Counted from the stretch's first letter, positions 45,099-55,274 are shown. The stretch is DNA of 64,000 nt from Megalonaias nervosa (GCA_016617855.1 JAECUM010006732.1:28010-92009); one strand, 5' to 3'. Translations and numbers: made by a program. The notes: generated from the letters alone by a model not told the origin.

Positions 45099-46297
45099 TT
45101 AACTTAACTGAGGTGTTTCAGCGACAAATTCCAGACGCCACCAGTAAGACGTTGCGGTTAATTTTTTATCAGATGGTGCCAGTAGAAATATTTCCTCGAC
45201 ATCTTTATTTAACACCATAGATACAATTCCAGAAAAACTATCGATTGAATGACGCCATAGATATGTGGTAAATATACTAAATTTTGCACCGCTAAATATG
45301 GACAGCCTATATACACCAGTGACTTCTGCGGTATGTTTGATAGTGTTATTTTGCGGTGTCCATGTTGCTGATCCTGATGCTACTGTGTATACTACATTGA
45401 TGTTTTGTTTGTGTGGAATTTTAACAAGATTAGTTTTTTCAATGATATTAGGAATTCCACTAACAATATCGTTTAGTTTTGTGTTAATATCAGCGAGTTT
45501 AATATCTACAACCGCTGGATTTCCAAAAAATTCATTAATAGATTTGTTTATATTTCTACGAAAATTTAGAAACGTTTGTACGTGATTGGAAAAATAATTT
45601 CTGAATGTGATCATTCCATCGTCGATGTTATTGCTGTTACCGTCGGAATGCTGCTATCGTCGACGTATTTTTTTGTTGCTGCGTCAAAATCTGATTCTGG
45701 TGTTCTGAGATCATTAATACCATTATTATTCATATCGAGAAATGCACGCATTATACCACCGCACACTAACACATACTTAGATTCTTGATCGTCGACGTAT
45801 TTTTTTTTTTTTGTTGCTGCGTCTGATTCTATGGCTGGATCTCCAAGGTATATAATTTTATTCTTGTTCATGAAAATATTACCTGTAACTGTCCCACCTA
45901 TTTTATCGAGTTTGTTATCATCAACATACTTCAACTGTAAATAACTTACCGCTTGAGTTTGATTTAAGTTTGCTGGTGGATACCTGGTCTCTAAATTTAT
46001 ACATTTTTTTCCTGACATATCTAAGTTACCGCTTAAAGTTCCACCAGATTTATCTAGTTTATTATTGTCGACTAATTTAAGTTGTGCATAACTAACAGCT
46101 TGTGTATTAACGACATTTATTGGTGGATAATCTGTTTCTAAATCTAGTACTCGTTCATTTGACATAAACAGGTTTCCCGTTATTGTGTCGCCGGATTTTT
46201 TCAGGTAACCTGATAAATCAACCTTACCGTCTGTTATTGTTGTACTTACAGCTGATGAATCTCCTACTAATGTTCTAAATTTTGTATAATAGCTCAT
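45099..46297 (-). pseudogene. phage-tail-fibre-like protein (Polinton-2), one frameshift
   Basis: 46297-45611 encodes a shaft of three tail-fibre repeats: KSGDTITGNLFMSNERVLDL with NTQAVSYAQLKLVDNNKLD; SGGTLSGNLDMSGKKCINL with a second NTQAVSYLQLKYVDDNKLD; then GTVTGNIFMNKNKIIYLGDP. These lead into the segment shared with Polinton-1 (DDQESKYVLV, MNNNGIN-LRTPE). A one-base shift near 45612 leads to 45614-45099, the conserved C-terminal part (HVQTFLNFRRNINKSI, YTVASGSATWTPQNNT, LEFVAET). A T10 run at 45802-45811 adds extra Lys codons. The N-terminal 100 residues are unrelated to the Polinton-1 fibre. Confidence 0.78.
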
Positions 46298-46351
46298 TAT
46301 TTATTATCGTCTGACAATTTTTTTTATACAACATAAAATTGTATAACAATA
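46298..46351. promoter_or_regulatory. divergent promoter, fibre / ATPase
   Basis: 54 bp between opposite ATGs. Contains a perfect inverted repeat TTATACAA (46324-46331) / TTGTATAA (46339-46346), giving one TATA-like element per direction, plus the AT-rich GATAATAA and AACAATA leaders next to each ATG. Confidence 0.6.
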
Positions 46352-47025
46352 ATGGCAAAATCGTCGATATTAAATTTTGATACAGAGCGGTTGGTGAAAC
46401 ATAAACATGAAAACGAACTTCCAGATTGTCATTATCTTATTGTTGGAAGAACTGGATCTGGGAAAACAAACTTGCTTATGAATTTACTTCTCGGAGATAA
46501 TTTTAACTACGATCGCATTTATATTTACACAATTAATCCACAACAGGATAAGTACGAGCTACTTAACAATTATAATAACAAACTTCGTGATGATCTTGAG
46601 GCTGATGATTTTTTTTTATCAAACAACCAGAAGAACTTGTTCCAGTTAATCAACTTGATTCGTCCGAACACAAGATAGTTGTTTTTGATGATATTCCGCT
46701 AAACAACGAGGAAATGAATAAAATAAGATCATATTTTTCACTATCACGTAATAAGAAATGTAATTCTATTTATCTCGCCCAAGGTTTTTATAATGTTGAC
46801 AGATTTATTAGGCGAAATACTGGTTGTTTTATATTATTTCCAGGACTTGACAATGTTGACGTTAGAAATATCGCGAACAAGCAATGTGGTGATGTAACAA
46901 AAGATAAATTTATTGAATTATATCATAAAGCAACGGCAAATGAATATGACTTTGTTTTGTTTGATAAATTAACAAATGATACGAGTAAAATGTTTCGCTG
47001 TTGTATTGAAAAATATCTACAATAA
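46352..47025 (+). pseudogene. A32/FtsK-type genome packaging ATPase, one frameshift
   Basis: Walker A is LIVGRTGSGKTNLLMNLLLG (residues ~31-50) and Walker B is KIVVFDDIPL (about 46675-46705). Between them the frame shifts at a T8 run (46611-46618). The C-terminal part MNKIRSYFSLSRNKKCNSIY follows, and AQGFYNVDRFIRRN holds the sensor-like region. About 224 residues in all, normal for Polinton ATPases, which pump genome DNA into capsids. The shift in a homopolymer could be natural decay or a consensus error; otherwise the sequence looks functional. Confidence 0.88.
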
Positions 47026-47051
47026 TTTTTATAGAAAATAGTATATAATTA

Positions 47052-48110
47052 ATGGAAAGACAAGCAAAGTACAGAAAACATATAGAAAATCTAAAAAAAC
47101 TTGTTAAATCTAAAGCTGAACTTAGGCAGATGATTCAACAAGCACGACGTGGCCAAGTGGCTGCAGCAGAAACAACAGCCGCCGCTCTCAAACCAGTTAC
47201 TGAAGCTTTACTTGGAAAACAACCTGAAACTGGTCCACTATCAGAAGAAGAACTTAAAAAATTACAAGAAAAAGGTTTACTCGGATTAGTTAAAGAACAA
47301 CAAGAAGCAGCTGCTGGAAGAATTATTGAAAGATCTGAAGAAGAAAAAAGAAGATTAGCTGAGTCACTTGTAGCAAATATAGCTGATCCTGCAGCAAGAC
47401 AAGCTACAATAGATCGGCTAATTAATAATCCACTAGAATTTGAACAAAGATTAGCAGGTTTAACCACACGGGAGATTAAAAATATTTTAAATAAATTATC
47501 AGAAAAATTAGAAAATATTGAAGTGGAGCAAAAAAAAGTTGAGCTTATGAATTTTGAAGATCTAAGACGATTATTTAGAAAACAAGCAATTTATAATATA
47601 TAAAAAGGTGAATATGATCATTTTTTAGAAAAAAATATATATAAAAGATCTTGATAATATAAGTAAATGGAATGATGAAGAATTTAACAAATTTATTGAT
47701 AATTTAAATACAATAATGAACGACGGTGTTACTGCTAACAATGAATTAAATGAAGCAACCAAAAAAAAAAAAAAGATATGCCATCAATTGTTGATAGAAT
47801 TAGAAATGGTATTATTGCTTTACTCGTTGGAAAAAGAGCAATAGCCAATAGCGACAAAGCTTTTGGTAAGGGGTGGGATTTTGAAAGAAAATTTTATGTA
47901 TTTGGTGATACTCGTGTAAAACAATATAAACCAGAAGAGAAAACAGGAACTGGAGTTAGAATATTTTCATCAGTTACTGAAATGATTGGCAGATTAATGT
48001 TATTGATATCATCAAAAGAAGCTGGAAATGTTGGTGCTGAAATTGACAATGAAATTATTGACATACTTGATAATTTGAGATCGGAAAATTTATTAACATC
48101 TGACGAATAG
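47052..48110 (+). pseudogene. AGN core-like protein (Polinton-2), broken
   Basis: Helical, charged, Gln/Glu/Ala-rich N-terminal part (47052-47603), a stop, then DLDNISKWNDEEFNKFIDNL, a shift at an A-rich run (47759-47775), and the C-terminal part 47778-48110 with GWDFERKFYVFGDTRVKQY and SKEAGNVGAEIDNEIIDIL. The tail matches 2-892 and 30905-31140. Begins after AGTATATAATTA. Function unknown. Coiled-coil-like, without catalytic motifs, and always next to virion genes. Confidence 0.7.
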
Positions 48111-48154
48111 GAAACTTTACATAGCGACTTAATTTTATAGAAATATAATAATAA

Positions 48155-48913
48155 ATGTCAGCAACATTATTACTAGACTCTAGCCAATCTGATAAAGATA
48201 GCGCAAATTTTTATGTAAAGTATATTCCACCAATAGAACTAGATCGTGAAAAACAATATGAAATTGGACTGATTTCCTGTACGTGTTGGAATTCTATGGC
48301 TAATGATAAAACTGGAGTAAATGATGAATTTAAATTTACTACTCCTAGTATAGATCGTCCGTTTACCACATGGAAACCATTCAACATTCCACAAGGAGCT
48401 TATAATGTCACTGATCTAAATAAAATAATAAAAGAACTTATAACAAAAAATGGAGGTAAAGCTGATAATTTTGAGCTTACACCAAATTATAATACTTTAC
48501 GCGCTAGAATGATATTAAAAGATATATTTGTTTATCTAGACAGACCAAAAAGTATCGCACCACTGATAGGATTTGATTATTTGATATATTCTGCTGTTGC
48601 TGAAAATGTTGTTACATATGACGGTAAATTTCCAGTGAATATAACTGATGTAAACGCAACATTGATAAATTGTTCTATCGCATCTGGTTCTTATTCAGCT
48701 AAAGGTAGTAAAGGACAAACGATATATAGTTTTTCACCAGACGTTCCACCAGGTTCTCTTATGAAAATTAGTCCACGTCAAGTTATTTATTATCCGTTAA
48801 ACGTTGAAAATCAGATAACAGAAGTAAATATGCAATTGACAGATCAGTCTGGACGACAACTGGATTTAAACAATGAAATTGTTACTTATTATTTACACTT
48901 ACGCGAACAATAG
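48155..48913 (+). CDS. penton-like minor capsid protein
   Basis: Intact, 252 residues: MSATLLLDSSQSDKDSANFY, IPPIELDREKQYEIGLISCT, FNIPQGAYNVTDLNKIIKEL, LIGFD, TIYSFSPDVPPGSL, MQLTDQSGRQLDLNNE and terminal YYLHLREQ. Single-jelly-roll penton of Polinton type, presumed to form capsid vertices. Corresponds to both ends of the 488-residue protein at 5307-6773 but lacks its central insertion. ATG preceded by AAATATAATAATAA. Confidence 0.78.
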   Translation: MSATLLLDSSQSDKDSANFYVKYIPPIELDREKQYEIGLISCTCWNSMANDKTGVNDEFKFTTPSIDRPFTTWKPFNIPQGAYNVTDLNKIIKELITKNGGKADNFELTPNYNTLRARMILKDIFVYLDRPKSIAPLIGFDYLIYSAVAENVVTYDGKFPVNITDVNATLINCSIASGSYSAKGSKGQTIYSFSPDVPPGSLMKISPRQVIYYPLNVENQITEVNMQLTDQSGRQLDLNNEIVTYYLHLREQ

Positions 48914-48964
48914 TAAACATATTTCTAAAAGATTTGGAAGTAAAATTATACAACCTCAGATATA

Positions 48965-49309
48965 ATGAAACAGAAAAAAGTTTATCGAAGAAAAATAGTA
49001 GGAGGATTTTTGGGAAATATATTTGCTAAAATTATAGAAAATATTCCAGGAATAGCTCATAAAGTTGCGCCAATTGCACTTGACGCATCAAAAGCTTTTG
49101 CAACTGGAGCTGCATCTGCTGCTGGAACTGCTCTGGGACAAAAAATAGCTGATAAAATAAAAAGACCGACAATCAAACAAGCTATTTCAGAAATCGCACC
49201 AACAAAAGAAACTCAACGCGCAATGATAACAACAACAACAAAACTTTTATCACCGAAAGGAGAACAAATTATACAAAAATTAATATCTAAAGTAACAACA
49301 CCGAAATAG
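48965..49309 (+). CDS. small basic Polinton protein
   Basis: Intact, 114 residues: basic N terminus (MKQKKVYRRKIVGGFLG), a hydrophobic Ala/Gly-rich centre (AFATGAASAAGTALGQKIAD) and a Lys-rich end. Sits between penton and capsid genes, as its relic does in Polinton-3. Probably the counterpart of 873-1388. A DNA-binding core or minor capsid role is inferred from charge only. Confidence 0.6.
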   Translation: MKQKKVYRRKIVGGFLGNIFAKIIENIPGIAHKVAPIALDASKAFATGAASAAGTALGQKIADKIKRPTIKQAISEIAPTKETQRAMITTTTKLLSPKGEQIIQKLISKVTTPK

Positions 49310-49318
49310 CTTCGCTAT
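49306..49318 (+). terminator. hairpin overlapping stop codon
   Basis: ATAGC-TTC-GCTAT; the TAG stop is inside the left arm. Confidence 0.35.
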
Positions 49319-49359
49319 CGTTGATGACAAAATTTTGTATAACCTAATAAATAAGAAAA

Positions 49360-50901
49360 ATGTCTGTAAAAAATTATCTAGATTTAGCAGAAATTTATGA
49401 CACAGACGACACAGTAACAGAATTTGAATATGTTGAATATCTCGACGAAAATTCTAACGAACCTAATAAGGCTGGGGAAAGAACATTTAATACTCGAGAT
49501 GATGACGTATTTCTACTGCCTCACAAAGCAATGTTAGAAGTTCGTGGTCAGATTATGACAGTAGCTGTTCCACCTGTCGCAATTGCAGCTGATGCACAAG
49601 TAGCTCTTATAAATGACGGTTGGTGTTTATTTAAAAGTGCTAGATATCAGCCGGCCAATCAAACTGTCGAAGATATTTCAAGTCACTTACAAGTTGCAAG
49701 TACAATCTTAAATATTATTTCGTTTTCCGATGATTACTCCAAATCAACTGCAACTAATATGATGTGGTTTAAAGATACTGGAATTGGAAATGCGGCATCT
49801 GTAGAATTTATTCCAAAGACAGCAGTTGCAGCTGGAGCTGATGCTGCTGGAAGTGCTGCAAATGTGAGAGATTTTCTTATTGTTTATGCTGGTTCTCTTG
49901 ATATAATCGCACCAGCTGCAGATGCTAATGCAGACGCTACAAGATTATTACTTATTACAGCTTGTAATAATCTTGGTATAATACCACCAGGAGCAGCAGC
50001 TGATGGAGCTGCAATGTTAGCTATAGTTAACGGAAATATAGTAGGTTTTAAAAGTGCACGTTACAATGAAGGTTATTCTAAAAGAAGGAAACTTTCAGCA
50101 GAATCACGTCAAATTACAATGATGCTGCCACTAAGTACAATATTTGGCTTTTGCAGGGACTATAATAAAGTATTTCGTTGAGTTAAACATACGCTTATTT
50201 TAAATCGATCAGAACAAAACGAGTGCCTGTTTAGAAATGCTGGAAATAATTTACAATTTATCATAAATAAACTTGCGCTGTGGATGCCACGAATAACGCC
50301 GACAGTTTCAAAATCACTCGAATTAGATGATATTCTTAAAAACCGCACAAAAAAGATTCATTTTCAGCAACATAAAATATATCAAACAGCAGTTCCAAAT
50401 ACCACCGACTACACATGGCGAGTCACAACAACGTCGACTGAACAAAAGCCACGGCAATTATTTGTTGTATTTCAGCAACAAGCGCGACGTAATAACCAAC
50501 AACAAAATAATGCGATATTTGATAATGCTGATGTTAGACGAATATATGCTAGAATAAATTCAAAGCAATACCCGGAGCGGGCGATAGAATGTAATTTTGC
50601 AGATGACGCTAATAAAAATATTACTCGACCTTACATGTATCTTATGGACGCATTGCAAAAATATCAAGATGTTGGAGATGGATCTCAGATATCAGTAGAG
50701 AAATTTCGTACACTTTATCCGATATTTTATTTTGATGTTAGTAAACAAAATGAAAGAGATGTAATTTCAACTGCTGGTATTGAAATTACTTGGACATTAG
50801 GAGCAGTTCCAGCAGCGCAGTTATATGTATATGCGTTAGTGATCAGCGACAGAACTATAACGACTGACTTTGTTGGAGGTAAAATGTCAGTACAAGTTTA
50901 A
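49360..50901 (+). pseudogene. double-jelly-roll major capsid protein, one TGA
   Basis: A single frame of about 513 codons with one internal TGA (50179-50181) and no frameshift. N-terminal TEFEYVEYLDENS and VFLLPHKAMLEVRGQ; centre MMLPLSTIFGFCRDYNKVF (just before the stop); LALWMPRITP just after; TLYPIFYFDVSKQ and ALVISDRTI near the end. These are shared with the Polinton-1 capsid. Residues ~150-245 contain Ala-rich, low-complexity stretches (VAAGADAAGSAANV, APAADANADA) not seen in Polinton-1, probably an exposed loop. The stop replaces a codon between conserved blocks, so this is mutation rather than the true end. Confidence 0.87.
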
Positions 50902-50916
50902 AGTGCTTTGCACTTT
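50900..50916 (+). terminator. hairpin overlapping capsid stop codon
   Basis: AAAGTGC-TTT-GCACTTT, a perfect 7-bp stem with a 3-base loop. The TAA stop (50899-50901) runs into the left arm. Confidence 0.45.
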
Positions 50917-50948
50917 ACTTTAAGTTTAATCTGTAACTTTAATATAAG

Positions 50949-51357
50949 ATGACAAAATATATTGTAAAAGAAATATATTTGACAGATGGTCAAGTTAAAA
51001 AATTAGCAGCTGCTGTTGCAAATAAAAGGCAGGTTTCATTAAAGGTCAACCCTAACACCAAAGGTGTTGCCGCAGGTGTTTTAGGTACTTTAACAAAATT
51101 AATGTTAACCAAAAAACAAGTAAATAAATACGATCGCAAAAAAACCTTTTGTTTTAAATTTAAGTGCTGCACAAATATCTGCAATGTCAAAACAAGGTGG
51201 TTTCTTCGGTCCGGCACTATCTGTAATGGCCAGAACTTAAATACCTAACATTTTGCCAGTGTTAGGTACATTAGGATTAGCAGCAGCGTCTGGAGCAGTA
51301 TCTGGCGCAACGAAAAAGGCAGTTGAGGGTCATGGAATAAAGAAAATTTTTATCTAA
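50949..51357 (+). pseudogene. small hydrophobic capsid-associated protein (Polinton-2), broken
   Basis: Begins IYLTDGQVKKLAAAVANK, shifts frame near 51135 at an A run, continues KPFVLNLSAAQISAMSKQGG, has an in-frame TAA after VMART, then a hydrophobic TLGLAAASGAVSGATKKA tail. Aligns with the intact protein at 2830-3288 (SLTPGQIKR, LNLSAGAIKD, Ala-rich segment). ATG follows TTTAATATAAG. Confidence 0.65.
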
Positions 51358-51370
51358 AGATAAATATAAA

Positions 51371-51562
51371 ATGCCAAAACGAAAAACAGCAAAAAGAAAG
51401 ACAACGACAAAAAGAAAGACAACGACGAAAAAAAAGACACGACCGAGGAGAAAAGGTGAATTTATTCCAATAGCTCCATTACTAGCAGGATTGGCGGGAA
51501 GTCTATTGCCAAATCTGTTAGGAGTAGGACGAGGACTAATGTTGCCAGGAACAAAGAGATGA
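51371..51562 (+). CDS. very basic core peptide
   Basis: 63 residues. The N-terminal half is nearly all Lys/Arg/Thr (MPKRKTAKRKTTTKRKTTTK), then a hydrophobic stretch IAPLLAGLAGSLLPNLLG and the ending GRGLMLPGTKR, the same motif as GRGLRLPGT at the end of 2830-3288. Composition resembles adenovirus mu/protein X, which condense DNA. Its TGA overlaps the ATG of the protease gene (ATGA, 51559-51562), so translation may be coupled. Confidence 0.65.
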   Translation: MPKRKTAKRKTTTKRKTTTKKKTRPRRKGEFIPIAPLLAGLAGSLLPNLLGVGRGLMLPGTKR

Positions 51563-51981
51563 AGTCTGCGTTAAGTAATTTTGATATACTTGACAAACTA
51601 AAAAAAGTAAAACATTTTAGTGGAGTTTATTCTAAAGATGAATTTACAGCGATTCCATCGCCGACTCCAGGTTCGTGTGTTATAAATATACAAGATTTCA
51701 ATGACGGATCTGGCACACATTGGGTAGCTGTTTTTGATAACAATTATTTTGACTCATTCGGAATTCCACCAAGTGACGCAACAAAAAAATATATGAGTAA
51801 AAAGAAAATAATAAATTATTCGTCTAATCGAATTTAACCAGTTGGAACTTCTGCTTGTGGATACTATTGCGTAATTTTCATTAAACAGATGACTGAAAAT
51901 CCAGATTTTTTAAAGTTTATTTTGCAATTTGACAAACAATCTTCTCACGCTAATGATGAGATTGCAATTATTTTTATCTAA
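51559..51981 (+). pseudogene. adenovirus-type cysteine protease, one TAA
   Basis: 140 codons with one in-frame TAA at 51835-51837. Catalytic His in GSGTHWVAVF, FDSFG, and catalytic Cys in SACGYYCVIF beyond the stop. Lengths and motifs agree with the intact copy at 3297-3710. The stop separates His from Cys, so the product would be dead unless read through. Confidence 0.85.
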
Positions 51982-51996
51982 ACTCACTGATATACA

Positions 51997-52164
51997 ATGT
52001 CAACATATTGTCTTAAGTGTCAAACTAAAACAGAAAATAAAGATGAAAAAAAACAGAAAAAACAAAAAATAATAGAATAATCTGTGGAAAAAGAAAAAGT
52101 ATGTTTTTACCAAAAACAAAGTTGTCCGGAGCGGGTTATCCAGAAATTATTTTAGTAGACGACT
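51997..52164 (+). pseudogene. small zinc-ribbon protein, frameshifted
   Basis: MSTYCLKCQTKTENKD supplies one CxxC pair; after a shift near 52070 comes RIICGKRKSMFLPKTKLSGA. Resembles the tiny YC.KC.KKTEN zinc-ribbon proteins found next to integrases in invertebrate Polintons. The second Cys pair is reduced to one Cys. Start follows TGATATACA. Confidence 0.5.
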
Positions 52165-52214
52165 GAAACAATATTATTATAAATCTGAAAAGTTTGTCAG
52201 TTATAAAATAAATA

Positions 52215-53623
52215 ATGGCATGAGAGTGCGATTGTCATAGAGATTTATGCCTCGAGCAAAATAAAATTGTTACATATTGCAAGAAATGCAACAACAGAGA
52301 AATAATTGGAACAGGTATAGATATACCTAAATTAATTGGCAAATTGCCGAAACCAAATGGCGGTTGGACATTGCCAGGCCATAAATATACTGGACCTTAT
52401 AATCCTCTTGATAAACAACTTGACGAAAACGATAATCCGCTGCCAGGACAAGAGCCTTACAATCAAGTTGATGCAATAGCAATGCGCCATGATATCTGCT
52501 ACAGAGACATTGAACTTCCAGACAACGAACAAAATAAACACAGCTGCGATAAAGTAATGTTAGACCAACTTCGTGATATGAAACCTGTAAATATGCGAGA
52601 TCGTGTTGACCGAAGGCTGGTTCAGGGTTTTATTGGAGCAAAATATAAACTTGATCTCGGTAAAGACTTATTCGGTAAAAAAGAATTATATGATGATCTT
52701 GCCTCAGAGACGCTAGCGTCTCAGCTACATAAACCTAAAAAAAAAAAGTTTCCGCGACGTAAAGTTGTCGCAAATGCTGTTGATGACATCTGGGCGATAA
52801 ATTTAGTTGAGGTTTCAAATCTGGCTCAGTTTAACGTTAGCGCCGATGGAGCTCCAAAGAGATATCTTTTTAATGTTGTAGATGTTTTTAGTAAATACGC
52901 GTTTAGTATACCCGTTTCGGATTAAACAGGGACATCGATGACTGATGCGCTAAAATAAATTATTGTTAACACAGAAAGAAAACCAAATAGAATCTGGACT
53001 GATCACGGAGCAGAATTTTTTAATAAAAAATTTGAACAGTTTTTAGAGCAAAATAACATTTAAAAATATGTTACAGGAAATGAGGAAAAAAGCGTCATCG
53101 TTGAAAGATTTAATCGCACGCTCAACGAAAAAATACACAAGTATTTGACAGCTAAAACTACGACTAAATATATTGACAATTTACAAAACATTGTTGACGA
53201 GTATAATAACACGAAAAACAGATCCATTTCGCTAGGCAAAAGGAAAATGTCGCCAAACGACGCGATTGCAAATCCAATATTAGCAAACAAAAATATGTAC
53301 CGCAGACATAAATTTAAAGTTGGTGATAAAGTTAGAATTTCTCTGACGAAAAAAACATTTGAGAAAGGATATACTCATAACTGGAGTGAAGAAGTATTTG
53401 TTGTTGATAAAGTACTTTTAACAATACCAGTTACATACTCGTTGAAAGATTTATTAGGTGAACCTATAACTGGCAGTTTTTACGAGCAAGAACTTCAGAA
53501 AACAGAACAAGATATATTTGTTATTGAAAAAGTTATTAAAAAGCGCGGCAACAAAAGTTTAGTAAATGGCGAGGGTATGGCGATAAATTTAATAGCTGGG
53601 TACCAACTAAGTCGATCGAATAA
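52215..53623 (+). pseudogene. PLA2-like / retroviral-type integrase / chromodomain fusion
   Basis: One frame with TGA at 52221 and three later TAA codons (52923, about 52953, 53059), then a one-base loss near 53562. Order: Cys-rich N terminus (CDCHRDLCLE..YCKKC); a phospholipase A2-like domain with YTGPYNPLD and AMRHDICYRD (52386-52510; His-Asp as in parvovirus VP1 PLA2); basic linker PKKKKFPRRK; integrase core; C-terminal chromodomain ending KFNSWVPTKS. Catalytic core: the first Asp is changed to Asn (DDIWAINLVEV, usually WAADLVD); the second Asp is present in IWTDHGAEFF; the Glu in VIVERFNRTL. It inserts the element in the genome in active relatives. The PLA2-integrase fusion is typical of invertebrate Polintons. 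Confidence 0.87.
52714..52729. repeat. 16-bp perfect palindrome in the PLA2-integrase linker
   Basis: GAGACGCTAGCGTCTC within the coding region between the PLA2-like and integrase domains. Confidence 0.8.
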
Positions 53624-54078
53624 TATTATTATAAATTTCTTCGTATTTTATTAGCACGGATTTACATTTTACTGGTTTACATAAAGAAATTAAATGTAAT
53701 TTTCTTGCCTCATCAACTGGCATTAAATTAAATATTTTAACAAAAATAACATCGTATTTTATATTTCTTTGTTGTCCAGTTATTTTTACGTTTAAAAAGG
53801 GTTTTATAAGCTGCCAAAATATATGAGGCCCTGTGATAGTAAAATTAAATTTTATTATTTTTTTAGCAATATGGTACATAACATCATATCGTCCAGTTGT
53901 TGGTCTGCTTAATTTTTTTTTTACTAACAACATCTTCTTCTTCTTCATCATAGTTACGCAAAATATCATTTTCAGTATAACTAGCAAAACTGTCATTAGT
54001 AATATTTTCTAATGTAAAATTTGAAACTGAAACAAAATCTCCCGAATATAGTTTAGCTAGTCTCTCAATTAAGTTCAT
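53607..54078 (-). pseudogene. unrecognised Polinton-2 protein, one frameshift
   Basis: Minus strand, about 155 codons. MNLIERLAKLYSGDFVSVSN and an acidic patch NYDEEEEDVVSKKK (54078-53884), then after a shift at an A run near 53915 RPTTGRYDVMYHIAKKIIKF and FLNVKITGQQRNIKYDVIFV. It meets the integrase gene tail to tail with a 17-bp overlap. No family recognised. Confidence 0.45.
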
Positions 54079-54116
54079 TATTATAATAATCTTTTACCTA
54101 ATTAATAAATAATAAG

Positions 54117-54398
54117 ATGTTCGGAGAAATAAAATATCATCAAAGAGTTAATATATTAAATCACAAAGAATTAGCTGAGGCAATTCGAAATTGTTTGTTG
54201 GGACATAGTTTTTATTTTGTTGATGTTATGATAACATTAGGCTAATCTGACAGATTTTTATTAACAGCAGCAGAAAAAATAAAACTTAATACAAATAAAA
54301 TGATGACATTACGAATTAATCGTGACGATGTCATGGAATTTAGTCATAATTCTCTTACTCGAAATGATTTAGAAAATATCATTAGTTATCGTATTTAA
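54117..54398 (+). pseudogene. unrecognised small Polinton-2 protein, one TAA
   Basis: 93 codons from ATG 54117 (after AATAAATAATAAG) to TAA 54396-54398, with an in-frame TAA near 54243. Predicted helical (ELAEAIRNCLLGHSFYFVDV); no motif recognised. Its end overlaps the convergent HNH gene. Confidence 0.4.
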
Positions 54399-55204
54399 AA
54401 TTAAATCTATCAACTGTCAACATTGATGTTGCTGATTTTGTTACATTATCAGCTACAAATTTTACTGCACTTGAATGAATTTTATGATATTTTCCAGCAG
54501 CTGTTATTGATTTAAATTTCATTTCCTCTCCAGTTTCAATATTTATTGAAATTATTTGTTTAGCCGGATTTTTAAAATTATTACTACCACCAGTTCCACG
54601 TCATTTGTTTTCTTTTGGCGTTACCACATCTAAATTTTCCAAACGATTATCTATTTTAATACCATTTTTATGATCAACAACTAAACTATTAGGTATTAGT
54701 CCGTTAAAAGTTTCAAACACAAAACGATGAGATTGATAATAAACAAAATTAGTTTTTGTTCCACGTACATTAACACCAAGATATCCACTGTTCTGTAAAC
54801 TTCCAACAACTTTTTTTGTTTTTCTTATGTCTAATAATTCCCTTATCATTTGTCTCATATGGATCAAATACTGGATGAAGTTGAAATTCATTTTGTAATG
54901 CTAAATTTTCAAAATTATCATCAGAAATTGCGCTATTTACTCTGTATACTCGTTGACCTTCTGGAATATCGTCGCAAAACAAAGTATAAATAAAATCTTT
55001 TCTAAACATTTCCATTCTTTCTGTATCATCGCCTTTTACTGAAATTAATACTCCAGCTGGTGTTGATATGCCAACAGATTTTTTAGATTCTGTATTAATA
55101 ACAGAACCTAACATATTTCCTGCATATAAATTGTACTTTGGGTGTACATGATAAAATTCTTGCTCTTCTGCCGTCAATATCAGATATCTCAAAATTTCTG
55201 TCAT
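54382..55204 (-). pseudogene. HNH homing-type endonuclease with NUMOD1-like tail
   Basis: Minus strand from ATG 55204. N-terminal part ILTAEEQEFYHVHPKYNLYA; a shift near 54870; NSGYLGVNVRGTKTNFVYYQ and the HNH core SLVVDHKNGIKIDNRLENLD (54601-54891); an in-frame TGA at 54601-54603; then PAKQIISINIETGEEMKFKS and ITAAGKYHKIHSSAVKFVAD, which has the NUMOD1 helix-turn-helix pattern of homing endonucleases. Such genes are selfish DNA-cutting passengers in phages and large DNA viruses; here it lies between integrase and polymerase, against their direction. Confidence 0.75.
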
Positions 55205-55274
55205 TATACTATAAGGATTTTCATATCTCTAATTAAAAAAATTCAATTAAATATAAAATATTACTATATATATA

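Noticed and set aside
49360..53623. Alternative genetic code or readthrough explaining in-frame TAA/TGA codons
   Set aside because: All three stop types occur, Polinton-1 homologues lack them, and the integrase also lost a catalytic residue; decay is simpler.
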